This document shows, piece by piece, positions 10,442 through 21,639 of a stretch of DNA of 64,000 bases. Every line of letters starts with the position of its first letter. Within the stretch, counting starts at the first letter, position 1. The position numbers were made by a program, and so were the translations under genes. The stretch comes from Pezicula radicicola (Eukaryota; Ascomycota; Leotiomycetes; Helotiales; Dermateaceae), in contig PDUO01000037.1 in the NCBI GenBank assembly GCA_003008705.1, positions 431,765-495,764 of the forward strand, in the 5' to 3' direction. The notes beneath the pieces were generated by a model that saw only the letters and a program-made list of their open reading frames with translations, was not told where the DNA came from and did no database searches.

Positions 10442-12215
10442 TCAGCCTAGAACTATAGGTTGATGACCTGTTTCATCCATGAAATAAGTTTCAGCCCAGT
10501 CTCCAAACCCACCACTTCCAGGGAGCTTCCCATCCATATGTGCATATTCCCCGCCAATCACAAGATGCTCTTTAATAGTGCTATTTTCCTTTTCCCGAAA
10601 AATAATAGGTATGCTAACTCCTTTGACGTAACATACCCAGTCGCCAACCTGTGTAGTCGGTGGAGCCATTCCAATGAGGCCTGTTTGAGTGACCATGAAG
10701 CACATCCGGCTTTGTAAAACCTTATCAATTCGATTTATGCAGCGCCCGAAATCTTCATTCGGAAAGGGCTCACCTGATCCCCGCAGGAGATACTTGAGAC
10801 GGTTTGTCCTGGAATTTAACTGTGACCATTGCTGCAACGTTGATGATCCGATTTTGATTAACGAGTTCAAATGAAGCCAACGATTTATGTGGTCCCACTG
10901 CTCTCTGTTGTGCTCCAGCCCCAACCCTATCCAACCAGGAACTTCTTTTCGACCTTTCGGGCTCCAGAGATTGTTGAGGCACGATTGAGGATCAATGCCA
11001 GTTGCAGGTGAGCCGAGACATAAAGTTTGAAATATCGCGGTTGGGATTCCAGAAGGATACCGGTCGGGAATGCTGGGTATGACGTTGAAACTTTGGCAAT
11101 GTGTGCTGTATGTGCCCAATTCTTGCTGCTTTGCAAATTCTTCAGGGCAGAGAAGAGGAGAGCTGATCTGGCATACTTGGCCCCAAAAAACCCCTTGAGT
11201 CTGTAGTTTCGCATTCGGAGCTTGCTGCATCGGTATATCAGAAAATATAGGATACCAAGAGCAAAATGGAGATCCAAGAATCGTATTAAGTTCAGACCAG
11301 AGTTGTAGAGACTTGGCATATCCCCAAGGCCATCCTTTTTTGGAATGATCCGAAAATTCCATTGAAGTTACGTCTGAGGACTCCGTTGCAATAAGCATTG
11401 CTCTGATCAAGTCGGAGAGTATTTGCTCAGGGGTTTTCAGGTAATTTGGCATTGGGACAAGACGGGGGCCGTCAGAGGTGATACCAAGAAGAGCGAAGAT
11501 CTTATCTCGCTGATCGGTGGCAAGCGCATAATGGCTCCATTGTATGGCTTCGATAAGGGTCATTTGTTGTGGACCTTTGAAGCGAGTTCGAATATGATTA
11601 AGCTCGGCGGCATATTCATACGATGCACAAGCTTTTGGAACTTTATCTGAATGTTCCTTGAAGTGATCAAGAGCATTGGTGATAGATTCCCAATCTATTG
11701 CTATACCGCCAAAGAGCACTTTCACCTGAGCGCTTGAGGCAATCTCTTGAATCACCCATACTCGTCTCCAATAACTCAGCTCAAAGAAGCTTTGAAAGAT
11801 CCTCCAACGTTGGGCGTCCCATTCCTTTTCCTCTTCTGTGTTTCCGCGTCTGACAAAGCCTTCAAAGTTAACAGCAGTGTACCTCCGACCAGGAAACCAT
11901 TTGTATCTCCTGTTCTCAAATAAGTATTTGGTAGCGTTGGCAATATTATCCGGATCGTCTCCAAGCCATGAGATAACAAAGATAGCTTGAGAATTTGTCT
12001 CATAAGGCGAATCTGAAGGGCTCGTTCTTCGAGATCGCCCTGATTAATGCAAATTGCGTCAACCCACAATAGGTCCTGCGGATGTGTTTTTCGGATTTGC
12101 TTAAGTGCTGCGACAAGGTTTTCGGTCATTTTAAATGGTGTTTCGTTGATGACGATAGTTTTCGTGACATTTGTATCTCCCTAAACGTAGGGTAATGCGT
12201 TGTAGACCGGATCCT
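10442..12215 (-). pseudogene. HET domain protein, broken by one nonsense codon and one frameshift
   Basis: From the 5' end (about 12215) the translation gives YNALPYV, then TAG where the family has W of YVWGD, then GDTNVTKTIVINETPF. It continues through LLWVDAICINQGDLEERALQ to MRQI at about 12012. There the frame shifts, and the same homology continues as SQAIFVISWLGDDPDN... SYWRRVWVIQEIASSAQVKVL, and on through an open 437-codon C-terminal part ending at 10442. The tail includes GEYAHMDGKLPG, equivalent to the YxHGIMDGE motif of sister genes. The TGG-to-TAG change is a RIP-type transition. Without these two lesions it would be a HET protein of roughly 580 residues. The start is not identifiable, because sequence upstream of YNAL is degraded. 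It is convergent with the intact HET gene at 8148. Confidence 0.85.
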
Positions 12216-13146
12216 TAACTAAAAATACTATAGCAAAAGTGTAATGGACTATAGAGGGTCCTGAGTCGGCAGAATACTGAGCACTCGGATCTCACGTTTT
12301 TCTGTACTCACTGGGGTGTACATCCTAGGGACGATGGGCCTTAGCTAGAGTTTGATACCTCTGTAAGTGTATGCTACTTAGAGATCCAAGATGCTAGGTG
12401 CTGGGCTAGGAATTTCAAGGCAACCTGGGGCCTGGCATATACGGGTCTTTTGCTTTTGAAATGTTCCAATTCTCAATCTACTTATCGAAGAGTTCGTGTA
12501 TTTTCTCTGGCCAAAGTAGACAGAAATGAGAGTTCGTTTTCAGCCCATGAAGCTAGGATTAAGAACCTGGCATGGTTTGAGAACGTCGAGCCACAGGTAA
12601 TTACAATAATCTAAGGCTTAGCCAACCTCTGAACGCGCGACTAGAGAGGAAGTAATTTCTGTATCACAGTGAAACCAAATCTTATTCAGGTCTTGAATAG
12701 TTCACAAATAGATAACAAATTGATCAATTGAAGAAGCCTAAATATTAGGTGGTGGAGGGCCGGGGGCTCTTGTTTGGGCTCTTTGGGGCCTACTTAATAG
12801 CCCTGAATGCAATCGTATATAAACGACAACTCTCGTATAATAGAGGATGAAGCAAGAGTGAGCAGTGTCTGAAAACAATGGTTATAACTCTATATTTAAT
12901 GGAATTGTCGATATATAAAATCTTATGTCTATTACCTTAAACGCAAATACCTCTTTTAATTGATATTGACATTCAAAAAATCTCTACAGTAAGCGCCTTT
13001 CTCATGTCGATACCTAGTAACTACCAGGGCCACTTGGCACAATGTGTTAGCAAAATTATGCCTCACCCAACTTGCCAGCTACTCAATTCTCAATAACCAA
13101 GTTAAAACTTTCCAAACTGGCTAGCACTATGCACAAAAACTTATGG
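12216..13146. other. Intergenic, no gene seen
   Basis: Contains the degraded 5' end of the preceding HET pseudogene and the 3' flank of the next HET gene. No independent coding signal was found. Confidence 0.4.
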
Positions 13147-15459
13147 TCATATCAAATAGACAGCATCTTCTTCAGGTCCCTCAGCATTTATCATAGAGAC
13201 TCTCTCTCCATTTCCCATTACCCTTCGCAACCTTCTAGAATTTACCCCTTTAAGAGCCTCCCCATCCATGATTCCGTGGACATAAGAGGCACCTATGCAT
13301 CTATAAAAGGCTGATGCCATAGTCCCCGACTGAAGATAATCTAGCGCTGTGTCCTCACATACTTGTCGAAGGATCAATGGCGAACGTGAACCTCTCGCTA
13401 CAAAGATGCGGTCTCCAATCTCAACATCCCATGGCGCTATCACAAAGCCTTCTTTAGGTCCCCTCGAAGTCAAGCAGAGAGCCCTTCCAAATAGAAGCGC
13501 CTCAATGTTTACTCTCAGCTGTAGAGGAACTAGTTTTGTGGCTAAACAACGGGTGACGTCTGCATTGAATGCCTTTTCAGCTTCTCTTGACTTCGAGATT
13601 CTGACCTCGTTGTACAAATCTGCTACCATACTTGTCCATAATTTTCCCCCAGTAGATCTGATTGGAGCTCCAACCAGCATCCTAATAAGAGACAAAATAT
13701 CGGTACTATCCTGTATTTGTATCTTTTGGGCGATGGTCTCGTAAAAGCGTCCACTAATGTACAGGACACCAATATCTGCAAGTGCCAGAGACTTTTCCAG
13801 GTTCTGTATTTGTCCGCCTGCATCATAATGTCCACGGGAAAATGTCCTGCCACATGTTTTAGAGCTAGATGTACTAGCAAAATTCGGCACCCAGCTGGGC
13901 AACTCGAAGTTTGGAGGACAAGTACCGGTCCTTTCAGTGCCTTCGTCTCCAATAATACCTATAATACCTAGGCTCTGACTTTCTCTAATTACTGCTACCG
14001 TGGCCTCGGTGAATACTTGCGCTACTGACTTGTCGTAGCTAACTTTTATAGTCGTAGGGCCGATCATAGACAGTATGGCGTAAATTGCATCCCTGGGATC
14101 TGATGAATTCCGTCCCGTGTAGTAGGTTAATGCTTTCTCCAAAGTTCCCTCCCACCTACTGTACATTGTGTCAACGCTAAGGGTGACAGCCCCCCTCAAG
14201 CTAGCGAATATCTCCAAGGCCCCTCTATAATCATCGGACAACATAAGCCCCGGAAATATTGAACAGTTGTGCTTGGCCGGTGCACTGAATATTGATAACA
14301 AGAGAAGTATGTTGCTGAAATTCATTCGGCGTTTCCCGCATAGCATAACCGCTACTCGTGCATGTAGGACTTCTTGTAAAATCCACAATCTACTCCAATA
14401 CTTTCTGGAGGAGAACACCCCATGCACAGCATCCATTCTTGCTCTAAACGTAGGATGGTCGGAAAACTTTCTATTCACAGATAGCAAGTACGGTGCTATT
14501 GGCCTAGAGTCCATAAAAGTAGAAGGTAAATCTGTGCACCAGGTCGAAAACTGGGTGGAGGAGTATTGAGTGGAGGCTTCTTTCCGAGTATTTGCCGCAT
14601 TCCGTATGTGTGAAGATAATGGCTGTTGAGAAGGAGGGGTGGCAAGTAGTGCAGTGATAAATTTCATCACTAGGAGCGCCATAGCCCCCTTCCCTTCAAG
14701 TGTTTTGAGGTCATGATGAAGGGCTAGATAATCGTAAAGGTTCTTGATTCCGAGGCCAAGCGTTGCTACCAGTTCTCTTTCAGAGTCGTCCTCGAGTTTC
14801 TTGCGGAGGGACCATTGAGCGAGTCTCGCTGTAACAGTCCAACAAAGCTCCTCTACCGTATCAAAAGCCAAATCTACTTTCTCGTCGCTCTCTCCTAACC
14901 ACATTAATACGCGGGTCGCCTGCTTGTATATCCTGGCCATAGAACTGATCTGCTCGCCCTTTTCAGCGTTATTTTTTTGATCGATGCATATAGCATCAAC
15001 CCATAGCACCCTTGTATCCCCAGCCCTATCCTCATTTGGTTCGTCCCGCAACTGACGTAGTGCCTGATAAAGGTTGCGAGTGACCTCTATATTCTGCCCA
15101 TCCATGGTGATAACATAGTTCCTATCCGATTCACCATTTATCAAGGTATCATTTTCGTCGCATTTCTCATCCACCCAAACATAGGAAAGAGCTTCGTAAG
15201 GAGAATGGGCATTCAAGGAGTCGTGCTGTAGGGAGCCGACCAATTTTGAACCTGGAAGACCAGGATGGAGGCGCAAAAGACGAAACTCTCCATCAATTTG
15301 GCTGGCAGGTCGAATAGGGGAGTATTTGTAACTCAAAGACACACTCCTCAAAACGGTGAACAGATTAGGAGGAATGTGTTGCCGCAGATTCGTTGTGCCC
15401 AACAGCAAAGGGCAGCGGGTAGATAATTGCAGCAGACTTTTATAACCGAAGAAACCCAT
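13147..15459 (-). CDS. HET domain protein, large, intact
   Basis: An intronless ORF of 770 residues from the ATG at 15459 (an upstream in-frame TTG is unlikely to be used). HET blocks are PYEALSYVWVDEKCDE (88-103), TRVLWVDAICIDQKNNAEKG (149 on), ATRVLMWLGESDEKVD, and further down KYWSRLWILQEVLHARVAVM. The aspartate of the usual YVWGD is shifted to YVWVD, a small departure. About 170 residues separate the second and third blocks, longer than in the 8148 gene. This loop contains an alanine/serine/threonine-rich stretch. The tail carries CIGASYVHGIMDGEALKGVN, the conserved C-terminal HET-protein motif. It is a probable allorecognition factor. The first about 40 residues are hydrophobic/basic but give no clear signal peptide. 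Confidence 0.88.
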   Translation of the reverse strand: MGFFGYKSLLQLSTRCPLLLGTTNLRQHIPPNLFTVLRSVSLSYKYSPIRPASQIDGEFRLLRLHPGLPGSKLVGSLQHDSLNAHSPYEALSYVWVDEKCDENDTLINGESDRNYVITMDGQNIEVTRNLYQALRQLRDEPNEDRAGDTRVLWVDAICIDQKNNAEKGEQISSMARIYKQATRVLMWLGESDEKVDLAFDTVEELCWTVTARLAQWSLRKKLEDDSERELVATLGLGIKNLYDYLALHHDLKTLEGKGAMALLVMKFITALLATPPSQQPLSSHIRNAANTRKEASTQYSSTQFSTWCTDLPSTFMDSRPIAPYLLSVNRKFSDHPTFRARMDAVHGVFSSRKYWSRLWILQEVLHARVAVMLCGKRRMNFSNILLLLSIFSAPAKHNCSIFPGLMLSDDYRGALEIFASLRGAVTLSVDTMYSRWEGTLEKALTYYTGRNSSDPRDAIYAILSMIGPTTIKVSYDKSVAQVFTEATVAVIRESQSLGIIGIIGDEGTERTGTCPPNFELPSWVPNFASTSSSKTCGRTFSRGHYDAGGQIQNLEKSLALADIGVLYISGRFYETIAQKIQIQDSTDILSLIRMLVGAPIRSTGGKLWTSMVADLYNEVRISKSREAEKAFNADVTRCLATKLVPLQLRVNIEALLFGRALCLTSRGPKEGFVIAPWDVEIGDRIFVARGSRSPLILRQVCEDTALDYLQSGTMASAFYRCIGASYVHGIMDGEALKGVNSRRLRRVMGNGERVSMINAEGPEEDAVYLI

Positions 15460-15677
15460 GCTCAAACAAGAAATTCAAAAGAGGTACTCCAGATATAGGA
15501 TGGAAATAGATCTTGTACAACTCATATACCAGCTGAGAATACTGCAAACTTCCAAAACTCGTAGCCTAGTACGGCAGGCATAAAGACCCGGAATGCTATT
15601 TAGAGGCTAGCTCGCGCCGCTCTGCCATTAATAGGTTTTAAGATTCATCAATAAAATAGAGATATTTGGGAATAGCT

Positions 15678-16157
15678 TCATTTCAGATTCGGAGAATGGC
15701 CGGCGAAAGGTGAAATTCGTAAGGATATATGGATCGGGACAAAGAACAGGCAAGGCGTTACGAAGGCGGATAAAAAGCGGCTGACTAATCTAATCCGACT
15801 TGGAAAAAGAAACGACTCAGAAAATGGAGGCTCAAACCTCAAGTTTCTGAGGGTTTTCTTTCTGTGTCGATAGACATAGATGCACAACGCATCAATCCAA
15901 ACGCAAAGATATCCACGCGATCGCAACTGTCGGAGGGCGACTTCAAGATTGTGACGGACCTCGACAAACACATCATTAATGGTGATTTTCTTCTTGTTTC
16001 TCAAATCGCCCCAACGGTATGACAACGCGTGATAGCTTCCCGGGTCGATTAATGTCGTCTGTTCCAGGGTGCAATGTATGCTTTCATTGTAAGGGGCTTC
16101 CTGGATATTGAGGAGTCGAATTTCATAGGAGAGAACTTCCAATCGTGTATATAACAT
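15678..16157 (-). pseudogene. HET domain N-terminal fragment, truncated
   Basis: The ATG at 16157 opens a frame with HET blocks YHALSYRWGD and YLCVWIDALCI, then homology stops exactly where the family continues NQxD. From about 15885 the frame runs into unrelated Arg/Ser/Phe-rich sequence and stops at 15678. No downstream HET piece (wWxQE block, tail) is found on this strand before the next HET gene. The fragment is about 90 residues of genuine HET domain fused to noise, and is best read as a truncated gene copy. A short unrecognised intron after CI is possible, but no continuation was found. Confidence 0.7.
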
Positions 16158-17344
16158 TGCGAAGTTCGGGACACAATGGCGACTGCATGCAATATCGCTG
16201 AGATTAATTTTTCAGCATAGGTCAGATGGTCTGGTGGGACGATAAACTGGGGATGATCGCAGGATTTTACTGTAGTTCATCCCACAATACTTCAAGCAAT
16301 TTTGAAACAATTGTTAATCAAAATACATTTCAGTGTCGTTTCAACTCTGCTGCAGCGTTTCAGATCGAGAAAACGCCTTTCAGTAGTCGTTGGTGGCGTT
16401 CTGCTGCGCTGTAAGATTACTACCTTCCTCTTAAGGCTTAGAGCATCAACTCTCTACCGATGTGGTTATTTCCGCTCGTCCAAATAAGAATCACATGCTA
16501 GGCTTAGGTCCTTGGTCATATATACAAACTTTTATGAGAGTTCAGTTTGGGATTCCTGGGGGCCTGTTTGGGCTTCTCGGGGATCATCATCAAAATTTGA
16601 CAAAAATGAGATAATAAGGTCTCTAGTCACCATCCGCCCTGGTTAGACATCAAATATGTGCGTGAGGAATGCGCACTACTCAGGAACTGCTCAAGTTGCT
16701 TAGGCAGCCCTGGTGAGCTGGGTGAGTTGGGGTGGCTAATCACCATAGGGTTTTAAAACGGCCCCCAGGAATTAATTATACCTCTCTCCTTGGGTACAGT
16801 CTCTTGCAGATCGGCTTCGTCCCCCTTGCGCCCAAAAAAATTGTGAGCACAGACCACTCCATCCTCTTTTGGCGCTGGCCGTTGCTCTTTTATCATACCG
16901 TGTACTCCGAAGACGGTACCGTATCTACCAATTCGTACGCTCGCGAACGTCCGGGAATATGTGGTAAGATAACCTTATTGATATCTGATACTCTTTCATT
17001 CAAGGGAGCTAATATTGTACGGCTCCGGAAGACTAATGGGTCGGTTGGGGCCCGTGCGAGTTGGTTATCTGGATAAATAAATAAATTAAAAGAGCATTTT
17101 TATTTATACTTTTTAAGGTTCTAATACTATAATATCTTATAATTATAAGTTATAATACTTTATAATTATAAGCTGAAGTACTTTATAAAAATTATAAGTT
17201 ATAGTGCCCTATAATTATAGGCGATTTCTATAGTTAGAGCCTTTCGAAAGGCCTAGTCGGCGTACAAAGACCAGCGTTTCGGAAGCCAATAAGTGGGTAT
17301 GCCTGTGGTGCGTGACCTCCGTACGATTCACGGATTCGTATTTC
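16158..17344. other. Gene-free, ends in an AT-rich block
   Basis: No gene is supported. At 17075-17225 is an AT-rich stretch with repeated TTATAATTATAAG-like units. G-rich patches around 16550-16600 resemble one near 12755-12790 but are too short to call a repeat family. Confidence 0.4.
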
Positions 17345-17434
17345 GCTAACCGGTGAGGAGTCATTTAAGTTGATGCTGACCGGTGAGGAGTCAATTTAGT
17401 TGATGCTAAGCGGTAAGGAGTCGCTCAAGTTGAT
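17345..17434. repeat. Tandem repeat, 3 x 30 bp, upstream of the oxygenase-like gene
   Basis: Three consecutive 30-bp units at 17345-17374, 17375-17404 and 17405-17434. Each contains a CGGTGAGGAGTCA-like core (third unit CGGTAAGGAGTCG) and ends AGTTGAT. The array stops 129 bp before the ATG at 17564, so it lies in the promoter. Units carry a CGG triplet and a GAGTCA element, compatible with binding sites for Zn2Cys6 or bZIP regulators; this is inference. Confidence 0.85.
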
Positions 17435-17563
17435 CACGTAAATAATTGGTTGGCTGATTCGGGGTTTAAAGCAGACGTACCACCTCAGTGATTATTGTTT
17501 GATTGATCTTTCAACTCCATTCCTCTTCTCTCCCCTAATAATTACCGTGCACTTGTTCTAATT

Positions 17564-18467
17564 ATGGCCACCACTTTGCATCATGTTCGTGCGACAATGG
17601 GATATTATCAACCTAAGGCCGACGGTACCCTGCCTGACGTTGATGACATTGATATTGTCTTGGGTTCGAAGGACATGGATCGTCGAGAGGTTGTTATCAA
17701 CGACATCCGTGGTAAGGAGGACTTTTATCAGCTTGAGGAGCACGGCTTCCAAACCCTTCAACATACCAGCAGCCTAGATGACTTCGCAGATGAGAATACG
17801 GTTAAATCTGCTTACTATCCAGAGATAGAGGAGCTCTTACTCAAAAGGTTTGTCCATTTGCTTACTCTGAGGAAACTTTGATCCTTGTAAATTTCCGAAA
17901 TTGTACTTAAATTTGTATAACAGTACAGGGGCGAGTAAAATCATCATCTTCAACCACATCATCCGAGCAGGTCCCTCTAGTCTGGTAGACGAAAAGGCAT
18001 ATTTGTCTGGCCCCCCGGGTCCCGCGCCTCGGGTCCATATTGATCAGACACCAAAAGGTGCTCATCAATTACTGCATAGAGTCTTACCACACGATGTTGC
18101 AACAGAGATTTCTTTGCATAGATGGCAAATAATTAATGCATGGCGGCCTCTGAAGACAATACAAAAAGATCCACTGGCCGTTGCAGACTCAACAACCGTT
18201 CCGGACTCAGACCTAGTGCCTTTGAGGCGCCTATATCCTGGTGACAAAGAGGGCGAGAATTGTGCTGTAAAAGATGGTGGGCTTTCGCAGCATAGATGGT
18301 ATTATATTAGCAAACAACGACCGGACGAAGTTCTCATCTTTAAGCAACACGATAGCGATCTTAAAGCCAAAGCTCGCGGTACACCACACGCATCCTTCCC
18401 ATACCCAGGCACAGAACATTTGGAAAATCGAGAGAGTATCGAAGTTAGAGCTATTGTATGCTATTAG
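17564..18467 (+). CDS. CmcJ/AsaB-like (GA4 desaturase family) oxygenase-type protein
   Basis: Two exons, 17564-17847 and 17924-18467, with an intron of 76 bp (GTTTGT donor, ATAACAG acceptor), give 275 residues. Family hallmarks in order: TMGYYQP near the start, ELLLKSTGASKIIIFNHIIR (90-109), RVHIDQTPKGA (131-141), RWQIINAWRPLK (161-172), DLVPLRRLYPG (191-201), HRWYYISKQRPDEVLIFKQH (218-237), and ESIEVRAIVCY at the C-terminus. This length and motif order fit fungal CmcJ/NvfI/AsaB-type proteins, which take part in hydroxylation, desaturation or related steps of natural-product pathways. The family as a whole lacks a single defined reaction. Gene structure is intact. The promoter carries a 3 x 30-bp repeat. 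No biosynthetic neighbour is intact nearby, so it may act alone or with unlinked genes. Confidence 0.88.
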
Positions 18468-18789
18468 TTTAGATCCTGGGTAGATATTCTGTGGCGATTT
18501 GTGCCAATCTGTCTCTGTGATAGGCAAACAACGTCAACCGATCTAGGGGGGCAGCAAAAACTGCCGATCCTTTCCCTCGAATTGTCACCGCTTTACGATT
18601 ATTTGTAGCCACTTTAGTAGTTGTGACATTTCAAGTTCGTTTCAGGTTCATATGCAGTTCATTTGCGGGGCTATTGTGACGACGCATTCGCCAATTCTCG
18701 AATTAGCCAATTCAACGTCGAATTATAATTCTTAACTACAATTAACAACAAAGCTAAGGTTCAACGATTCACAAGGTCGTTAGTACTAG
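18468..18789. other. Intergenic
   Basis: No gene is visible between the oxygenase-like gene and the transposase tail. Confidence 0.3.
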
Positions 18790-19125
18790 GAAACGCGAAG
18801 GTTATAAGCTATAAGGACCTCGAGGAAGTACAAGCGAAGCATATTATAAAAGAGTCTACCTAAGTAACTAAAGGCAAGGGAAAATACAGTCGGAAGAGTA
18901 AAAGTAGTCCACCCAAGCTAGAGGAAGATACTATTGAGATAGCAAGACATAGGCGAAAGCGGAAGAGTACTAGAGTTGAGACACTAGAGGTAATAAACAA
19001 GATGGCGTAGATAAGCAATACCCCTAAGCCAGCAAGTGCCTTAGTGATACAGGCCAGCAGAACACAGCTTGCAGAGGATGAGATTATACCAGAACCACTA
19101 AGAGCGCTAGTAGCGCGGATGTAGT
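18790..19125 (+). pseudogene. pogo/Fot1-type transposase C-terminal tail, RIP-mutated
   Basis: One frame reads NAKVISYKDLEEVQAKHII, then stop, then TKGKGKYSRKSKSS, ETLEVINKMA, stop, ISNTPKPASALVIQAS and finally EPLRALVARM. The basic KGKGKxxRKxKS segment and the terminal APVARM-like motif are typical of the C-terminal tail of fungal pogo/Fot1 DDE transposases. The stops are TAA/TAG, as expected from RIP of Q, R or W codons. The catalytic DDE region upstream (18468-18780) is not recognisable, so only a relic remains. Terminal repeats were not found. Confidence 0.55.
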
Positions 19126-19686
19126 AGTAGAGGCTAAGATTGCCATTTAAACATTAAAAAGAGAGTCGGTAGGTCTAATGCAGGCTCGGGCTGGCTTCGC
19201 GACCTGTTGCTGTATAGTAACTTAACTTAGATTTAATGTTTAGTCTTCGTCGGTTTTGAACGCGAGAGGTTATAACCAGCTTTTCGTTCCTCTATTGTGC
19301 TTACTCTGCAATGCGTATGCCGAATACCTTGCAATGGCCGATGCCTGCCATCGTCGTGCCCACTATTATCGGACGTTCTTCAATGTGCCATGTTCATTGT
19401 GCCATCTCATTATGTCGTTGTTATATGTCGTAGGCAGCATTGCCTTTGGTCGTCGGGGGCGCTGCTGTGCTCGCCATTGTTGCCACGTTGCCACCATCTG
19501 AGCTACTATTAATGTCTTGGCTAGGTCATCGCAGTCTGGCGTGCTGATACCATGCTCCTTTCGGCACTCCTGTAGCCCTTACGGACTCTGTCATCGTTAA
19601 GGTCATCTTCAAACTCGTCAGCAATTTTGCAAGACAGTGGATTCCTCTTTGAGGCCAGGGCTAGGAATCGAAGCGGTTCGTCATTT

Positions 19687-19749
19687 CAAGCAGAGCGCAA
19701 AACAGTTTGAGGGGAAAGCCAGAAGTGAAAAGCCAAAAGTGAAAAGCCG
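19687..19749 (+). repeat. Direct repeat copy 1 (about 60 bp), partner at 20773
   Basis: Shares AAGCAGAGCGCAAAA, AGTTTGAGGGGAAAGCC-like and GAAGTGAAAAGCC segments with 20773-20832, in the same orientation. The two copies lie about 190 bp beyond the stop and about 350 bp upstream of the start of the GFA gene. A third, weaker GAGCGAAAAGCCTGAAAA piece lies near 21836. Confidence 0.75.
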
Positions 19750-19941
19750 AACGGCGTTGATGAAGCTTTGGAGTTTGCAACGGTTTTCAGGGTTCCGAGG
19801 CAGACATTGGGACAGCAGTAACGACTATCATGAGCATAGAACGATGAGGCGATTGTTCAGATATTCGTTCAGATATGCGGCAACAAGTTTCGTGGATCAA
19901 TCTATAAGGTATCTACGTATTGCACTGGTTCGAGGCGGTGT

Positions 19942-20425
19942 TCAATACTTGGCCGGATCATCAGGATGCGCCGTGTCCTTCGACCGCAGCGGCATCATCA
20001 AAAGCGAATACTCAAACTTTCGATCGACGAACCTCAGGAGCTCGGGATTGACATTGTTTGTGTTGAGCCCCATTTTGTATTCTCCTTCGTCAGTAGGCGG
20101 AGGTCGAATGGGCCACCAATAGCATCTACCGTACACAACATCAGTCTTCGATCGAATGAAGCAGAAATTGCTTGACTTACACGCAACCGCAGTTATCGCA
20201 GAAGTTGAAAGACAGGTCTCGATCGCCCCAGACATACTGCTTAGTCACTGCGTTCGGCTTCGTTTCGATCTTTACTTCGTCGGGATGGTAGTAGCCCCAA
20301 GCCGCGCCGTAGCGTCTACAAATCGTGCATTGGCATACGTTGACGTACTCGGGGAGTCGGGGAACTGTGACTGTAATGGCGCCGCAGTGGCAGCTGGAGC
20401 GGATCGAGGTGTCTGTCGCCGCCAT
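19942..20425 (-). CDS. GFA/CENP-V family zinc protein (glutathione-dependent formaldehyde-activating-like)
   Basis: Two exons on the minus strand, 20425-20181 and 20125-19942, split by a 55-bp intron (GTAAGT donor, GGTAG acceptor), give 142 residues. Zinc-binding cysteines follow the family pattern: SCHCGAITV (C12, C14), CQCTICRRYGAAWGYY (C31, C33, C36) and FCDNCGCV (C76, C79, C81). CYWWPI follows, then a YKMGLNTN segment after the splice. The family's fungal members are small cytosolic proteins. Some act on S-hydroxymethylglutathione-type adducts, but most are uncharacterised. Length is typical and all metal-ligand cysteines are kept. The gene is flanked by a pair of about 60-bp direct repeats in otherwise gene-poor DNA. 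Confidence 0.88.
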
Positions 20426-20772
20426 GTTGTCTCGTATTGTTCAAGCTGGAGTATATCAGACGGAGTCTGGCAGTGTATGAACGTCGGCTAGTTCTCATTG
20501 ATTGAAGTCCAATCTTTTTCCGAACGGCCGATCGAGTGACAAGGAAGCATTGGGAAGAACACGTTTATGTATAAACTTTATTAATGCCATTGGCCTTAGT
20601 GCAAGGCAGCAACAAGGCCGAGCGACTACCGGCCTTGGACACCGCATGCAAAGCTCGCGAATATCTAGGTCCGTTGTTCTGAATTATACGCACCCCCCGT
20701 CAGTTTCACATTGCAACATCATTTCGAGCCTCACAGATTCACCTCGTCTTCAAGTTTCTACCTTACCAGATT

Positions 20773-20832
20773 CCAAGCAGAGCGCAAAAGAGTTTGAGGG
20801 GAAGCCAGAAGTGAAAAGCTGGAAGTGAAAAG
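20773..20832 (+). repeat. Direct repeat copy 2, partner at 19687
   Basis: Same orientation as copy 1, sharing CAAGCAGAGCGCAAAA, GTTTGAGGGGAA and CCAGAAGTGAAAAGC. It is followed by two more GGAAGTGAAAAGCC-like units, giving a short imperfect tandem array up to about 20850. Confidence 0.75.
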
Positions 20833-21639
20833 CCGGAAGTGAGAAGCCGGGGTTGTTGGAGGCCCAGCCACAATCTTCGTGTCCACACGTTTAGCAGCCA
20901 TAGGTATTACCGTATTAAGATAATAAAATTTACCGAGATTACTGTAACCACGACGTAGCTGACCAGGGTCGTTACTCGCTTGATTGGAGGAGGTATCAGC
21001 CTATGTAGTAACCCTAACTCTTTAAGAAAAGAGAAGTAATATAATAGTTCTAACAATATACTTATTTCCTAGGGTGGCCTAGTTAAATAGAAGATTGTTA
21101 TTCTAAACCAGAAGCCGCTAAGAACAATCACGTGACATAGATTGTTGTATATAGTTAAGCTTCGCTTAAGTTCTCTTCCTTCTCTAGTCTAGAATTCTAT
21201 ATATTTTTACACCTATAGCTCGTGCGGCTGTAGCCCTAGTATAGGTTGTCACAATTTCTCACAGCTCCTAAATCCTCCTTGTTACCGTCGTGTGCTAGCC
21301 CTTTCGTCGTATGCCCAGTGTAGCCCGATGATATATCTTTGCCAACTTGTCGGTTATATAATTCACCTGGTAACATATCCTTGTTTAGACCTTCGCAGCT
21401 AGAGATTGTTAGGGTTATCTCGTGTAAATCGGATGCATAAAGCTTGCGTGGCTATTCAACCTGTCGGCTCCGCTCTAACGCTTCGCTTCCGCGCGATGTT
21501 AATATCAAGACAGCGTCTAGCAAGACAGCTCGACTTTCCAACGTTATAACATGGCAGGTTATTCTGCGAGAGACACCGGGAAGAAGAGAAGAAGCTTTAT
21601 ATTTTGCTTAGTTAATTTTACGTCGACCTTGTGTGGGCC

